Source: Candidatus Woesearchaeota archaeon (GTDB lineage Archaea; Nanobdellota; Nanobdellia; Woesearchaeales; UBA11576). Taken from it: a stretch of DNA of 64,000 nucleotides. Both the position numbers and the translations under genes were made by a program. The notes beneath the pieces are model-generated. The model was not told the DNA's origin and did no database searches. It was given only the letters and a program-made list of their open reading frames with translations. Every line of letters begins with the position of its first letter. Within the stretch, counting starts at the first letter, position 1. The stretch is from positions 186,908 through 250,907 of the forward strand of contig JABGYH010000001.1 of NCBI GenBank assembly GCA_018675335.1, written 5' to 3'. Positions 27,222 through 35,385 of this stretch are shown one piece after another.

Positions 27222-27547
27222 TCTTTCTTTTTGTTCTCAAAGTATTTTTTAACAATTAAAATACCTCGAGCTTCGGCCAAACTTCCTAAACAATAATATG
27301 TTTTTTCAGTTACAGGACCCCAACTATAATCCCCTGTTTCTTGTTTAACTTCTTCAATCTTAAATTCATTAGTTGTTAAACCTTTATGTAAATGATAATA
27401 AATAGAACGCATAGTAACTTTTGGAAATATATCTAAATAAATTTGATAAATTTCATAAGCATAACCAGTCCCAACAATATGCAATATCTCAACTATATTT
27501 TGTCGAATTATACTCCCTCTGGGTCTTCCTCTTCCAATCAAACTCAC
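27218..27547 (-). CDS. PadR-like winged-helix protein with AT-hook-like N-terminus
   Basis: 109 residues from GTG 27547, with GAGGTAA about 7 nt upstream of it. It begins with an RGRPRGS motif, as in AT-hook minor-groove binders, followed by a winged-helix region (IRQNIVEILHIVGTGYAYEIYQIYLDIFPKVTMRSIYYHLHKGLTTNEF) reminiscent of PadR-type regulators, and a short C-terminal helix. DNA binding is likely; target unknown. Its 3' end overlaps the operon above by 4 nt on the other strand. Confidence 0.72.
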   Translation of the reverse strand: MSLIGRGRPRGSIIRQNIVEILHIVGTGYAYEIYQIYLDIFPKVTMRSIYYHLHKGLTTNEFKIEEVKQETGDYSWGPVTEKTYYCLGSLAEARGILIVKKYFENKKKD

Positions 27548-27716
27548 AATTAATTACCTCAATACTAAACATAGCGAATTACTATTTATAAGTTTCTCAC
27601 AATTTAAGTAAAAACAAATCCTCTAGAAAAATCAAATTAACAAAACACAATCGTTTTTAAACAAAATAGAGCTAGTTTCTTAAAATTTATATAGTTCATT
27701 AACTTATCAATTCATA

Positions 27717-28688
27717 ATGAAAAAAGTCTTTCTTTTGTCTGGTGAGAATTTAGAGTTAGCTCAAGCAGAAATTCTTGCTTTGACCAAACGCAAACCCAAG
27801 AATTGGGAACTTATTGATAATGTAATTATTTCTAATGCTAATTTTAAATTAGCCCGTCTTGCACTAACAAAAAAAGTTTATGAATATTTATTTCAATCTA
27901 CTTCAAAAAACATCAATAAAAAAATGGAGAAATATAATTGGAATAAAGCATATAAGAAAAATTTCTCTTTACGAATTAGTAACGTAGGCCATATCAAATT
28001 TTATGAAAAAGAAGCTCAACTTGCAAAACATATTTGGAATCAAATAAAAGAGCCCCGAGTTGATTTAAAACAAGCAGTTACTAAATTTGAATTAGTAATA
28101 ACTGAAAAAAAAATCCTTGGAGGAAAAATTCTTCATGAACCAAAAAATGATTATAAACTTAGAAGACCGCATCTAAGGCCTGCACCTTGTCCAACTTCAT
28201 TAAGTCCAAAACTAGCACGCGCATGTATTAATCTTACAGGAATTCAAACTGGAAAAACTTTGTGTGATCCCTTCTGCGGTAGTGGAGGAATTCTTTTAGA
28301 AGCAGGATTAATGAGATTTAAAACAATAGGATATGATGTTGACAAAAATTTATTAAAAAGTGCTAAAAAGAATTTAGATTATTATAAAATTAAAGGTTAT
28401 TCTTTAGATGAAAGAGATTCGACAAAATTATGTGAAAGTGTTGATTATGTCGTAACAGATTTACCTTATGGAAAAAGTAGTAAAATAACTGATTCCCTAA
28501 AAAGATTATATTTTGATTTTTTAACTAGTTTATCTGAAAACTTAAAGTATAAAGCAGTAGTTATTTTTCCCGATTTTATTGATCACAAAAAAATTATCAA
28601 AAAAACTAGTTTAGTTATTGAAAAAGAATTTAGTTGGTATGTTCACAGATCTTTAACAAGAAATATTGTTTTATTGAACACAACTTAA
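27717..28688 (+). CDS. THUMP-domain tRNA guanosine-N2 methyltransferase (Trm11/TrmG10-like)
   Basis: 323 residues. N-terminal ~150 residues fit an N-terminal ferredoxin-like plus THUMP domain (KKVYEYLFQS, FSLRISNVGH, FELVITEKKILGGKIL). The Rossmann methyltransferase follows, with HLRPAPCPTSLSPKLARACINL, SAM-binding DPFCGSGGILLEAG and IGYDVD, and catalytic motif IV TDLPYG, as in enzymes that methylate the exocyclic amine of G10 of tRNA. A TATA box (TTTATATA at 27686-27693) sits about 26 nt upstream. The 3' end overlaps the convergent gene by 18 nt. Confidence 0.87.
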   Translation: MKKVFLLSGENLELAQAEILALTKRKPKNWELIDNVIISNANFKLARLALTKKVYEYLFQSTSKNINKKMEKYNWNKAYKKNFSLRISNVGHIKFYEKEAQLAKHIWNQIKEPRVDLKQAVTKFELVITEKKILGGKILHEPKNDYKLRRPHLRPAPCPTSLSPKLARACINLTGIQTGKTLCDPFCGSGGILLEAGLMRFKTIGYDVDKNLLKSAKKNLDYYKIKGYSLDERDSTKLCESVDYVVTDLPYGKSSKITDSLKRLYFDFLTSLSENLKYKAVVIFPDFIDHKKIIKKTSLVIEKEFSWYVHRSLTRNIVLLNTT

Positions 28689-30332
28689 TTTAAGTTCATT
28701 AGAATTTAAAGTTACTATACTAGAATCAACCAAAGAACAATTACTCGCATCAATAATCATACTTGGTTTTTGTTGTTCTACTAAATATTGTTCAAGTTCA
28801 GAATTATTAAACCCATTCAAAACTACTGCTCGAGATCTCTTAACAACTCCAAACATATCTTTTTTATAATTATTAAACAAAACTATGTCCCCTTCTAAAA
28901 CATTACTCAAATCCGCTACGTCATTAACTATTGTTAATTTTCCAACAGCAATTCCTGGAAAAATAACTTTTTGAATAGAATCACCAATAGGTTCAAACAG
29001 GGAGGGAGATGAAATGTCTTCAGAAACTTCGCAATTATCATATTCAATTTCTTTTTTTTCTAAAAATTCTATTTTTTCTGACACCGGTTCAGTTTCAATT
29101 AGTGTGGGTTCAAAATACTCAATTTCTTCTTTTATCTCTACAGACCCTAACATGACTGGTTCAACGGGCTGATCCTCAATCAATACTGGCTCAACAGAGT
29201 CGGATTCAATTAATATTGGTTCAACTGGTTCATCCTCAATTAATATTGGCTCAATATGTTCAGATTCAATTAATACTGGTTCAACCAAATTATCATTTTC
29301 GAGCATAATAGATTCAACTGGTTCCGTCACTTCCACGGGTTTTTCACTTAGATTTATGGGTCTTGATTGTAAAATATAAATTTCATCATTTTCTATTGCC
29401 CACTCAATATCTTGAGAAGTTCCAAAAAAACTTTCTATTTTTTTTGCAGTTTGAGTTAATGATTGCGCAGTTATGTGATCTAAAACTGGAGCTTGTTGCT
29501 TATCAGGAAGTAACTTTCTTTTTTCAACTCCCCCTCCAATTGCAAGTTGTAATTCAAACGGTTTTAATCCAACTTTATTTTCTTTGACCAAAAGAGTTTC
29601 TTTATCAAGTAAATAATAATCAAAATTGACCTCCTCGCGAACTAAAGATTCACCTAATCCAAATACTGCTTCAATTATTAATTCATTATCTCCATCGGAA
29701 ACATTAACATTTTTTGTCAATATTACTCCACTTTTATCACTATTAACCATTGTTTGAACAATAATTGCAAGACCCATATTTTCTAATGATTCATTATTTA
29801 AATTTCGATGGACTAATGATTTAGCTAAAAATAATGAAGCCCAACAAGATTTCACAGCTTTAATTATGGTTCCTCCACCTTTAACATTCAAATAAGTTGC
29901 ATGTTGACCTGCAATACTACCTTCTTTTGAATCTTCTTTTGGGGCACTACTCCTTACAGAAACAAATGATTCTTTGGGATTTAGTAAATCATCAGGATTA
30001 ATTCCTCCTGAACTAAGAACATGATATGCTGCAAGAATATCTTCTTTTATTTCATCAGGCATTGGAAGAGTTACAATTAATTTCTGAATCTCATTTGCTT
30101 TTTGTTGAACTAAAGAAAGATTAGAAAAGTCAGTAATTTCATTTAATAAATGTTTAATTTTAAGATCTAATTGAGTTTTTATTAAAAATTCGGAATAAAC
30201 ATCAGTAGTTATTACAAAACCATTAGGTACTTTAAAGTTCTGATACAATTTTCCAAGATTAAGCGCTTTCCCACCAACTAAATTAATAGTATACTGACCT
30301 AATTCTTTAAACATAATTGTTCGTCTTGCCAT
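28671..30332 (-). CDS. Degenerate PEP-synthase-like protein: ATP-binding domain plus altered swivel domain
   Basis: 553 residues from ATG 30332 (GAGGTG close upstream; MFKELG at 30311 is an alternative). Residues ~1-335 match the PEP/pyruvate-binding, ATP-grasp-like domain of PpsA/PpdK: LVGGKALNLGKL, VPNGFVITTDVY, FVSVRSSAPKEDS, AGQHATYLNV, DIEWAIENDEIYILQSRPI. An acidic EPVLIE-type repeat linker (~345-425) joins a swivel-like domain (FPGIAVGKLTIV, GDIVLFNNYKKDMF). In this domain the phosphohistidine motif GGxTSH/A is replaced by LNGFNNSE, so the catalytic His is missing. The C-terminal PEP TIM barrel is also absent. It is unlikely to make PEP; maybe regulatory or a phosphotransferase of another kind. 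Confidence 0.75.
   Translation of the reverse strand: MARRTIMFKELGQYTINLVGGKALNLGKLYQNFKVPNGFVITTDVYSEFLIKTQLDLKIKHLLNEITDFSNLSLVQQKANEIQKLIVTLPMPDEIKEDILAAYHVLSSGGINPDDLLNPKESFVSVRSSAPKEDSKEGSIAGQHATYLNVKGGGTIIKAVKSCWASLFLAKSLVHRNLNNESLENMGLAIIVQTMVNSDKSGVILTKNVNVSDGDNELIIEAVFGLGESLVREEVNFDYYLLDKETLLVKENKVGLKPFELQLAIGGGVEKRKLLPDKQQAPVLDHITAQSLTQTAKKIESFFGTSQDIEWAIENDEIYILQSRPINLSEKPVEVTEPVESIMLENDNLVEPVLIESEHIEPILIEDEPVEPILIESDSVEPVLIEDQPVEPVMLGSVEIKEEIEYFEPTLIETEPVSEKIEFLEKKEIEYDNCEVSEDISSPSLFEPIGDSIQKVIFPGIAVGKLTIVNDVADLSNVLEGDIVLFNNYKKDMFGVVKRSRAVVLNGFNNSELEQYLVEQQKPSMIIDASNCSLVDSSIVTLNSNELKLSCVQ
29136..29305 (-). repeat. Degenerate tandem repeat coding for EPVLIE(D/S) units
   Basis: Imperfect repeats of roughly 33-36 bp, with recurring blocks such as TCAATTAATACTGG and TCAATTAATATTGG, encode successive EPVLIES, EPILIED, EPILIES, EPVLIED and EPVMLG units in the PEP-synthase-like gene. 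They form an acidic linker between its two domains. Such coding repeats change number readily by slippage. Confidence 0.7.
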
Positions 30333-30488
30333 AAACACCTCATTTTGTTGTGTAAATCAACAATAATCATTTACAATCAATAATAAAATAAGAAAAAGAA
30401 TTATTATTTAAATAATTATACTATTTTTTTCAATACAACTTTAAAAAAAAATTAAAAAAAACAAATAAAACATACTCTTAAAACATAA

Positions 30489-31649
30489 TTATTCTTGTTT
30501 GAGTAAATCAACTTTATCAGTTTTTTCCCAAGTAAAATCAGAATCATTCCTTCCAAAATGACCATATGCGGCGGTTTTCTCATATATTGGCCTTAACAAA
30601 TCAAGTTGGGATATAATATCAGTTGGTTTTAATTCAAAATTATCTCTAACTAATTCACCAATTTTTTCTTCAGGAATTTTATTAGTGCCAAAACAATGAA
30701 CTAATACTGAAACTGGATCAGAAACGCCAATAGCATATGCTAATTGAACTTCACATTTATCTGCTAAATTTGCGGCAACAACATTTTTCGCAATATATCT
30801 TGCAACATATGCAGCACTCCTATCAACTTTAGACGGATCTTTACCACTAAATGCGCCTCCGCCATGACTTCCATGCCCGCCATAAGTATCTACAATAATT
30901 TTTCTTCCAGTAAGTCCACAATCCGCAACAGGTCCACCAACAACAAATGCACCAGTAGGATTCACATAAAACTTTGTTTCAGAATCAATCCAAGTTCCAC
31001 AAACAGGTTTGATAACATTTTCAATCACGTCTTGTTTTATTGTTTCATGAGAAACATCTGAAGAATGCTGTGTTGAAACAACCACTGCATCAATTCGTTT
31101 TGGTTTTCCAGCTAAATATTCTACAGTTACTTGACTCTTACTATCCGGTCTTAAATAACTAACTTGATTACCCCGTCTAAACTCTGCAAGCTTAAGAAGT
31201 AATTTATTTGCAATAGACATTGATAATGGCATAAGTTCAGAAGTTTCATTTGATGCATAACCAAACATAAGTCCCTGATCTCCAGCGCCTTGTTCTTCAA
31301 ATAATCCTTGTCCTTGTGTTACTCCTTGACAAATATCTGGACTTTGTTTTGTTATATGAACAAAGATTTCACAAGTCTCAGGATCAAATCCCGTATCTTT
31401 TGTGTACCCAATTCGGTTTATTACTCTTCGAACTATCGAGTCATAATCAAGGTCTGCATTAGTAGTTATTTCTCCGGCAAGTATTACTTTATTGCCTTTT
31501 ACCATGGTCTCACATGCGACTCTCGAATGAGGATCTGATTTAATACATGCATCAAGAACCGCATCACTAATTTGATCACAAACTTTATCAGGATGTCCTT
31601 CTGAAACTGCTTCACTAGTAAATAAGAATTTTTGTTTATTAACATTCAT
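30489..31649 (-). CDS. metK: S-adenosylmethionine synthetase, bacterial type
   Basis: 386 residues from ATG 31649, with AGGTGAT upstream. It makes SAM from ATP and methionine. Motifs: [62 protein letters not shown], and a typical C-terminal half ([11 protein letters not shown]). These are signatures of bacterial/eukaryotic MetK, not of the separate archaeal SAM synthetase family, so transfer from bacteria into the lineage is likely. It is divergent from an XRE-CBS regulator gene. Confidence 0.94.
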   Translation of the reverse strand: MNVNKQKFLFTSEAVSEGHPDKVCDQISDAVLDACIKSDPHSRVACETMVKGNKVILAGEITTNADLDYDSIVRRVINRIGYTKDTGFDPETCEIFVHITKQSPDICQGVTQGQGLFEEQGAGDQGLMFGYASNETSELMPLSMSIANKLLLKLAEFRRGNQVSYLRPDSKSQVTVEYLAGKPKRIDAVVVSTQHSSDVSHETIKQDVIENVIKPVCGTWIDSETKFYVNPTGAFVVGGPVADCGLTGRKIIVDTYGGHGSHGGGAFSGKDPSKVDRSAAYVARYIAKNVVAANLADKCEVQLAYAIGVSDPVSVLVHCFGTNKIPEEKIGELVRDNFELKPTDIISQLDLLRPIYEKTAAYGHFGRNDSDFTWEKTDKVDLLKQE

Positions 31650-31719
31650 ATGTATCACCTGAACAATCTAAAAAAAATACTCTTTTTTAATATATCTTGA
31701 CAATTTTATTCCAATACGA

Positions 31720-31745
31720 CTTATTCTAATAAGAATATTTATAAA
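31720..31745. promoter_or_regulatory. Palindrome CTTATT-CT-AATAAG and TATA box between metK and the XRE-CBS gene
   Basis: A perfect 6-bp inverted repeat with a 2-nt spacer (31720-31733) lies next to TTTATAAA (31738-31745), the likely TATA box of the rightward XRE-CBS gene. A minus-strand TATA-like TATATT (about 31690-31696) could serve metK. The palindrome sits between the two promoters, a position from which one bound regulator could act on both. Confidence 0.45.
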
Positions 31746-31795
31746 CCCTAAAATATTCCTAACTATTAACAAAAAAAACAGATCAACTAAAAAAA

Positions 31796-32341
31796 ATGTT
31801 TGAAATAAAAGATATTAAAAAAATTCGTAAACAATTAGGGATAACTCAGTCACAACTAGCAAAAACTTCAGGAGTATCACAATCATTAATTGCAAAAATT
31901 GAATCAGGCAAATTAGATCCAACTTATTCTAAAACTCAATTAATTTTTGGAGCACTAAAAGAAAAATCTCAAAATGAAGAATTAAAAGCAAAAGACATTA
32001 TGATAAAAAACATTTCAACAACGTCACCTTCAACAAAAGTTATTGATATAATTAAATTAATGAAAAAAAAGAACATATCTCAAATCCCCATTTTAAAAAA
32101 TAATAGAATTTTAGGAGTAATCACTGAAAAAAGCATTCTTGAAAAAACAATTACTCAAAACATAGCACTTTTAACTGCAGAAGATTGTATGTTTCCCCCA
32201 CCACCCATATTATCTGAAGATACATCAATAAATATTGTCCAATCACTTCTTCAACATTTCCAAATAGTACTTATTCAAACAAATAAAAGTTATGGATTGA
32301 TCTCTAAAGTAGATATATTGACAAAAGCAATCAGAAAATAA
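31796..32341 (+). CDS. XRE-type HTH and CBS-pair transcriptional regulator
   Basis: 181 residues. An N-terminal Cro/C1-type helix-turn-helix (IRKQLGITQSQLAKTSGVSQSLIAKIESGKLDP) is followed by two CBS motifs (residues ~65-180: AKDIMIKNISTTSPSTKVIDIIKLMKKKNISQIPIL, then ILGVITEKSIL and the second half ending KVDILTKAIRK). CBS pairs bind adenosyl ligands such as AMP, ATP, SAM or MTA. Being divergent from metK, it may sense SAM or a related compound and control metK; this is inference from position and family. Confidence 0.85.
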   Translation: MFEIKDIKKIRKQLGITQSQLAKTSGVSQSLIAKIESGKLDPTYSKTQLIFGALKEKSQNEELKAKDIMIKNISTTSPSTKVIDIIKLMKKKNISQIPILKNNRILGVITEKSILEKTITQNIALLTAEDCMFPPPPILSEDTSINIVQSLLQHFQIVLIQTNKSYGLISKVDILTKAIRK

Positions 32342-32468
32342 AAATCAGTTTACCTAAATTTCTTAAATATTTCTTAATTAATAAGTTAAAACATATGCAA
32401 AAATAATAGTTTGTTTAAAAACTAAATCCGAAAATATAAATAAAAGTTAATTTTGAACACTAAACATC

Positions 32469-33206
32469 ATGGAATCATATATCTCATTTATCGAAATGGC
32501 GCTAAACAGAAGTGAGACCATTGTTTTAAGTTGTAATTGTGAAATTGAATATTCTGGCAGAGCAGAAGCGTTCTTAGCTAAGGGAGACAGAGTAATCATA
32601 ATTAAAAATGATAAAGCACTACTAGTCCATCAACCAGAAGGAACTGCTCCAGTTAATTATATGAAACCCGGAACCAATCACCAAATACAATTTGATAAAG
32701 ATGAAAAAATCTTTTTTCTCAAAAGCCAAAATCTTAGTTTAAAAGAATATCTTAACATAAAATTATTTGAAATTCATTTTGTTAATTCTCACCCATTAAA
32801 AGATGGACAAAAAATTCAATTATCTGGCAGCGAAAAAGATATGGCCGAAATGATTTATAAAACTCCTGAACTTATTGAATCAGGATTCAAACCATTAAGT
32901 ATGGAAGAACACACAAAATATGGATTTATTGATGTATTTGGAACAGATGCGAAAGAAAATTTAGTAGTTGTTGAATGTAAACGTTACGTAGCGGATTTAT
33001 CTGCAGTAACTCAATTAAGAAGATATGTTGAACGAATTAAAAAAATAAAAGGTATTGATTGCGTTAGAGGAATTATTGCCGCTCCAAAAATAACACCTAA
33101 TGCTAAAAAAATGTTAACTGACTGGAAATTTAGTTTTGTAGCAGTAATCCCCCCAAATTATAGAGAAAAATTTAATAAATCTCAAACAAATTTAGAAAAC
33201 TATTAA
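32469..33206 (+). CDS. nucS: Mismatch-specific endonuclease NucS/EndoMS
   Basis: 245 residues. N-terminal beta-rich DNA-binding/dimerisation domain (about 1-120: CNCEIEYSGRAEAFLAKGDRVIIIKND, VHQPEGTAPVNYMKPG) and C-terminal RecB-like nuclease domain with GFIDVFGTD (catalytic Asp), VVVECKR (Glu and Lys) and AVTQLRRYVE (Gln). This is the full NucS/EndoMS architecture; the enzyme cuts both strands at mismatched bases in organisms lacking MutS-MutL. TATA-like ATATAAATAA (about 32433-32442) is 26-30 nt before the ATG. Cytoplasmic. Confidence 0.93.
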   Translation: MESYISFIEMALNRSETIVLSCNCEIEYSGRAEAFLAKGDRVIIIKNDKALLVHQPEGTAPVNYMKPGTNHQIQFDKDEKIFFLKSQNLSLKEYLNIKLFEIHFVNSHPLKDGQKIQLSGSEKDMAEMIYKTPELIESGFKPLSMEEHTKYGFIDVFGTDAKENLVVVECKRYVADLSAVTQLRRYVERIKKIKGIDCVRGIIAAPKITPNAKKMLTDWKFSFVAVIPPNYREKFNKSQTNLENY

Positions 33207-33238
33207 TCACACGATTTATCAAAAACCTAAAAAAAATA

Positions 33239-34117
33239 TTAATTCTTTTTTACAAGTTTTATACTTAACCCATAATGATCAGAAGGAGTTACTTTTAAAA
33301 ATTTCTTTGCATGAACTACCGCTTCATTAAAAACAACATTAGATTTAATATGATCAACAAATTGTTTAAACTGTTTTGGAACAAATATATGATCAATTCT
33401 TTGAGGGGGCGACCAAGGAGAATATCCTTTAAGATTCAAATAATTTTTTGGATCCCAAGTAAATTTAAATTTTTTTTCTTTTTTTGCTAAATTAAATAAA
33501 TCTATAAATCCTTTTTGAATAATTGTTTTATAATTTTGAATAGAAACTTGCGGACCTGCATTAAAATCACCAATAATAAAAGTATTATCTTTTTCTTGTT
33601 CTGCTACAGTTAACACTTGTTCAATTTGTTCTTGACGTATTCGCTCCATTAATTTTGATTCTGGATGCCTAAACAATCCACCTGCAGCCAAATGCACATT
33701 CAAAAAATTTAACTCTCCAAATTGAGGATTATCAACAGTAACTGTAAGCATTCCTTGATTTGCAAATAATTTTTCTTCAAAAGTTGTTGATTTAAACGGA
33801 ATAAATTTAGAATCAATTATTTTATTTTTCGAAAACATAACAAGTCCATTATCCAACCCAAATAAATTTGGTTTTTTTCGAGCAACATACGGATATAAGG
33901 GTTTAAGTTTTTCTACTAAAAATTTTTTATGTTTTTCATAAAATACTTCTTGTAATGCAACAATATCGTTACATTTTTCAGAAATTATTTTAGGAATTAC
34001 TTGTAATCTTTTTTTTGCAAATGGAACTGAATCAAGTAAATTTAATCTAAAAAATCTCAACGAAAATAAACCTGTGTTAAAGGTTAATAGAGACAATGAT
34101 TTCGAATTAGCCATCAT
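33239..34117 (-). CDS. Endonuclease/exonuclease/phosphatase family protein
   Basis: 292 residues (MM at the start; TATA spacing favours the second Met at 34114). EEP-fold motifs are seen: SLLTFNTGLF, DIVALQEVF (metal-binding Glu), FLNVHLAAGG, FIIGDFNAGP (D-x-N catalytic pair), RIDHIFV and a final PSDHYGL (catalytic His). No signal peptide. The family hydrolyses phosphodiester or phosphomonoester bonds in nucleic acids or lipids; the exact substrate is unknown. Confidence 0.87.
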   Translation of the reverse strand: MMANSKSLSLLTFNTGLFSLRFFRLNLLDSVPFAKKRLQVIPKIISEKCNDIVALQEVFYEKHKKFLVEKLKPLYPYVARKKPNLFGLDNGLVMFSKNKIIDSKFIPFKSTTFEEKLFANQGMLTVTVDNPQFGELNFLNVHLAAGGLFRHPESKLMERIRQEQIEQVLTVAEQEKDNTFIIGDFNAGPQVSIQNYKTIIQKGFIDLFNLAKKEKKFKFTWDPKNYLNLKGYSPWSPPQRIDHIFVPKQFKQFVDHIKSNVVFNEAVVHAKKFLKVTPSDHYGLSIKLVKKN

Positions 34118-34244
34118 ACTAATTTAACTAATAACATTTATAAATTTAACTAATATTAATTAAATGAAATAATAGAACAAAATAAAAAAAACCCAGATAC
34201 CCATCAAATAAAAAAGAAATAAAAAAATTCAAAAAATCAAATTT

Positions 34245-35159
34245 CTAATGTAGATACTCTTCAACCCCTTCACGCGCAACACTAACTTGCAAAAACTTAT
34301 CCACACCTAATTGTTGCAAATACTGACGAGCATCTCGCTCCATTACCGCTAAAAATACATCATCATGTGATGGATCGTGATGTGCCAAAACTAAATTTTT
34401 AACTCCCGCAGCAATTGCTCTTTGAATATTTGATTCATAGGTTGCATGCCCCCAACCTTTTTTTGTCATCGTACTCAAACCAAATCTTGCAGGATCATGT
34501 TCTTGAGGAGTGTATGCACTATCAATTAAAACATAATCTGCCCCAGTCATAAACTTAATTATTCGTTTATCTTCAACTCCAAAACTGTTTTTTGAAGGAT
34601 CCCCATCATGTTCATTGTCAAGAACATAACAAAAAGTTACAATTCCAGATTCAGTTTCTTCTTGAATTTTAAATGCATAACAAAGATCCGGATGTTTTGA
34701 TAAACAATGACTTATCGCAACACCATTTTCTAAACTTTCTCCCTCTCTTAATTGATAAAAGGAAAAATCTGCACTCATTTGATCAATACTTATTGGAAAT
34801 TTGGGTTTTTCATATTTCCCTCTAAGTATTTCTTCTAGTGGTTTTTCAAGTTCTCCACTCACAATATTTATTTTAGTTCCCGCAATAAAAGCAGGTGCAA
34901 AAAAAGATAGTCCTTCCACATGATCTGGATGTACATGACCCACCAATAATTTAACAGATCGATCAGAATCTAAAAAACCATTGGCCATTAAGTTTTGTCC
35001 TAAAAGTCGAAGTCCACTACCCGCATCCAAAACTATTAATTCTCCATTTGCAGTTTCTATCTCAACGCAAGACGTATTACCCCCATATTTTAATGTAGAA
35101 AAATCCCCAGTTGATGGTGTTGCTACACTTCCACGCGTCCCCCAATACTTAATTTTCAT
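34245..35159 (-). CDS. Metallo-beta-lactamase-fold hydrolase (beta-CASP-lacking, PhnP-like opening)
   Basis: 304 residues from ATG 35159, preceded by GGAGGG; the GTG at 35180 lies ahead of that SD. It opens MKIKYWGTRGSVATPS and GGNTSCVEI, the signature of the cyclic-phosphodiesterase/PhnP-like MBL branch, then VLDAGSGLR, GHVHPDHVEGL (HxHxDH with Val-His: H, H, D, H all present), CYVLDNEHDGD, DYVLIDSAYT and a terminal LAHHDPSHDD. Two-metal hydrolase, cytoplasmic; substrate not determinable here. Confidence 0.85.
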   Translation of the reverse strand: MKIKYWGTRGSVATPSTGDFSTLKYGGNTSCVEIETANGELIVLDAGSGLRLLGQNLMANGFLDSDRSVKLLVGHVHPDHVEGLSFFAPAFIAGTKINIVSGELEKPLEEILRGKYEKPKFPISIDQMSADFSFYQLREGESLENGVAISHCLSKHPDLCYAFKIQEETESGIVTFCYVLDNEHDGDPSKNSFGVEDKRIIKFMTGADYVLIDSAYTPQEHDPARFGLSTMTKKGWGHATYESNIQRAIAAGVKNLVLAHHDPSHDDVFLAVMERDARQYLQQLGVDKFLQVSVAREGVEEYLH

Positions 35160-35189
35160 TTGTGTACCCTCCAAAGCCACAATAAAATA

Positions 35190-35275
35190 AGCTGACCTTA
35201 CTATGAGTATATGACCAAACTTATCTATTAATTTATAGCGTTAAATGAGAAATAAAGAAATTTGAGCTGACCTCA
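35190..35275. repeat. Two AGCTGACCTYA direct repeats in the gap before the toroid-wHTH gene
   Basis: AGCTGACCTTA at 35190-35200 and AGCTGACCTCA at 35265-35275 are 75 bp apart in the same orientation, in a 226-nt intergenic region (35160-35385). They are GC-richer than their surroundings. They could be protein-binding sites for one of the flanking genes. A TATA box TTTTTATATT at 35351-35360 serves the rightward gene. Confidence 0.35.
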
Positions 35276-35385
35276 TAAGATTTCAGACCCATTTAAAAGA
35301 TTTCTACTGCTGAAACTATTTTCTTCAATAGATAAAATTTTTTAGCAAAGTTTTTATATTAGTTAATGCACTAAAGAATAGTAGA

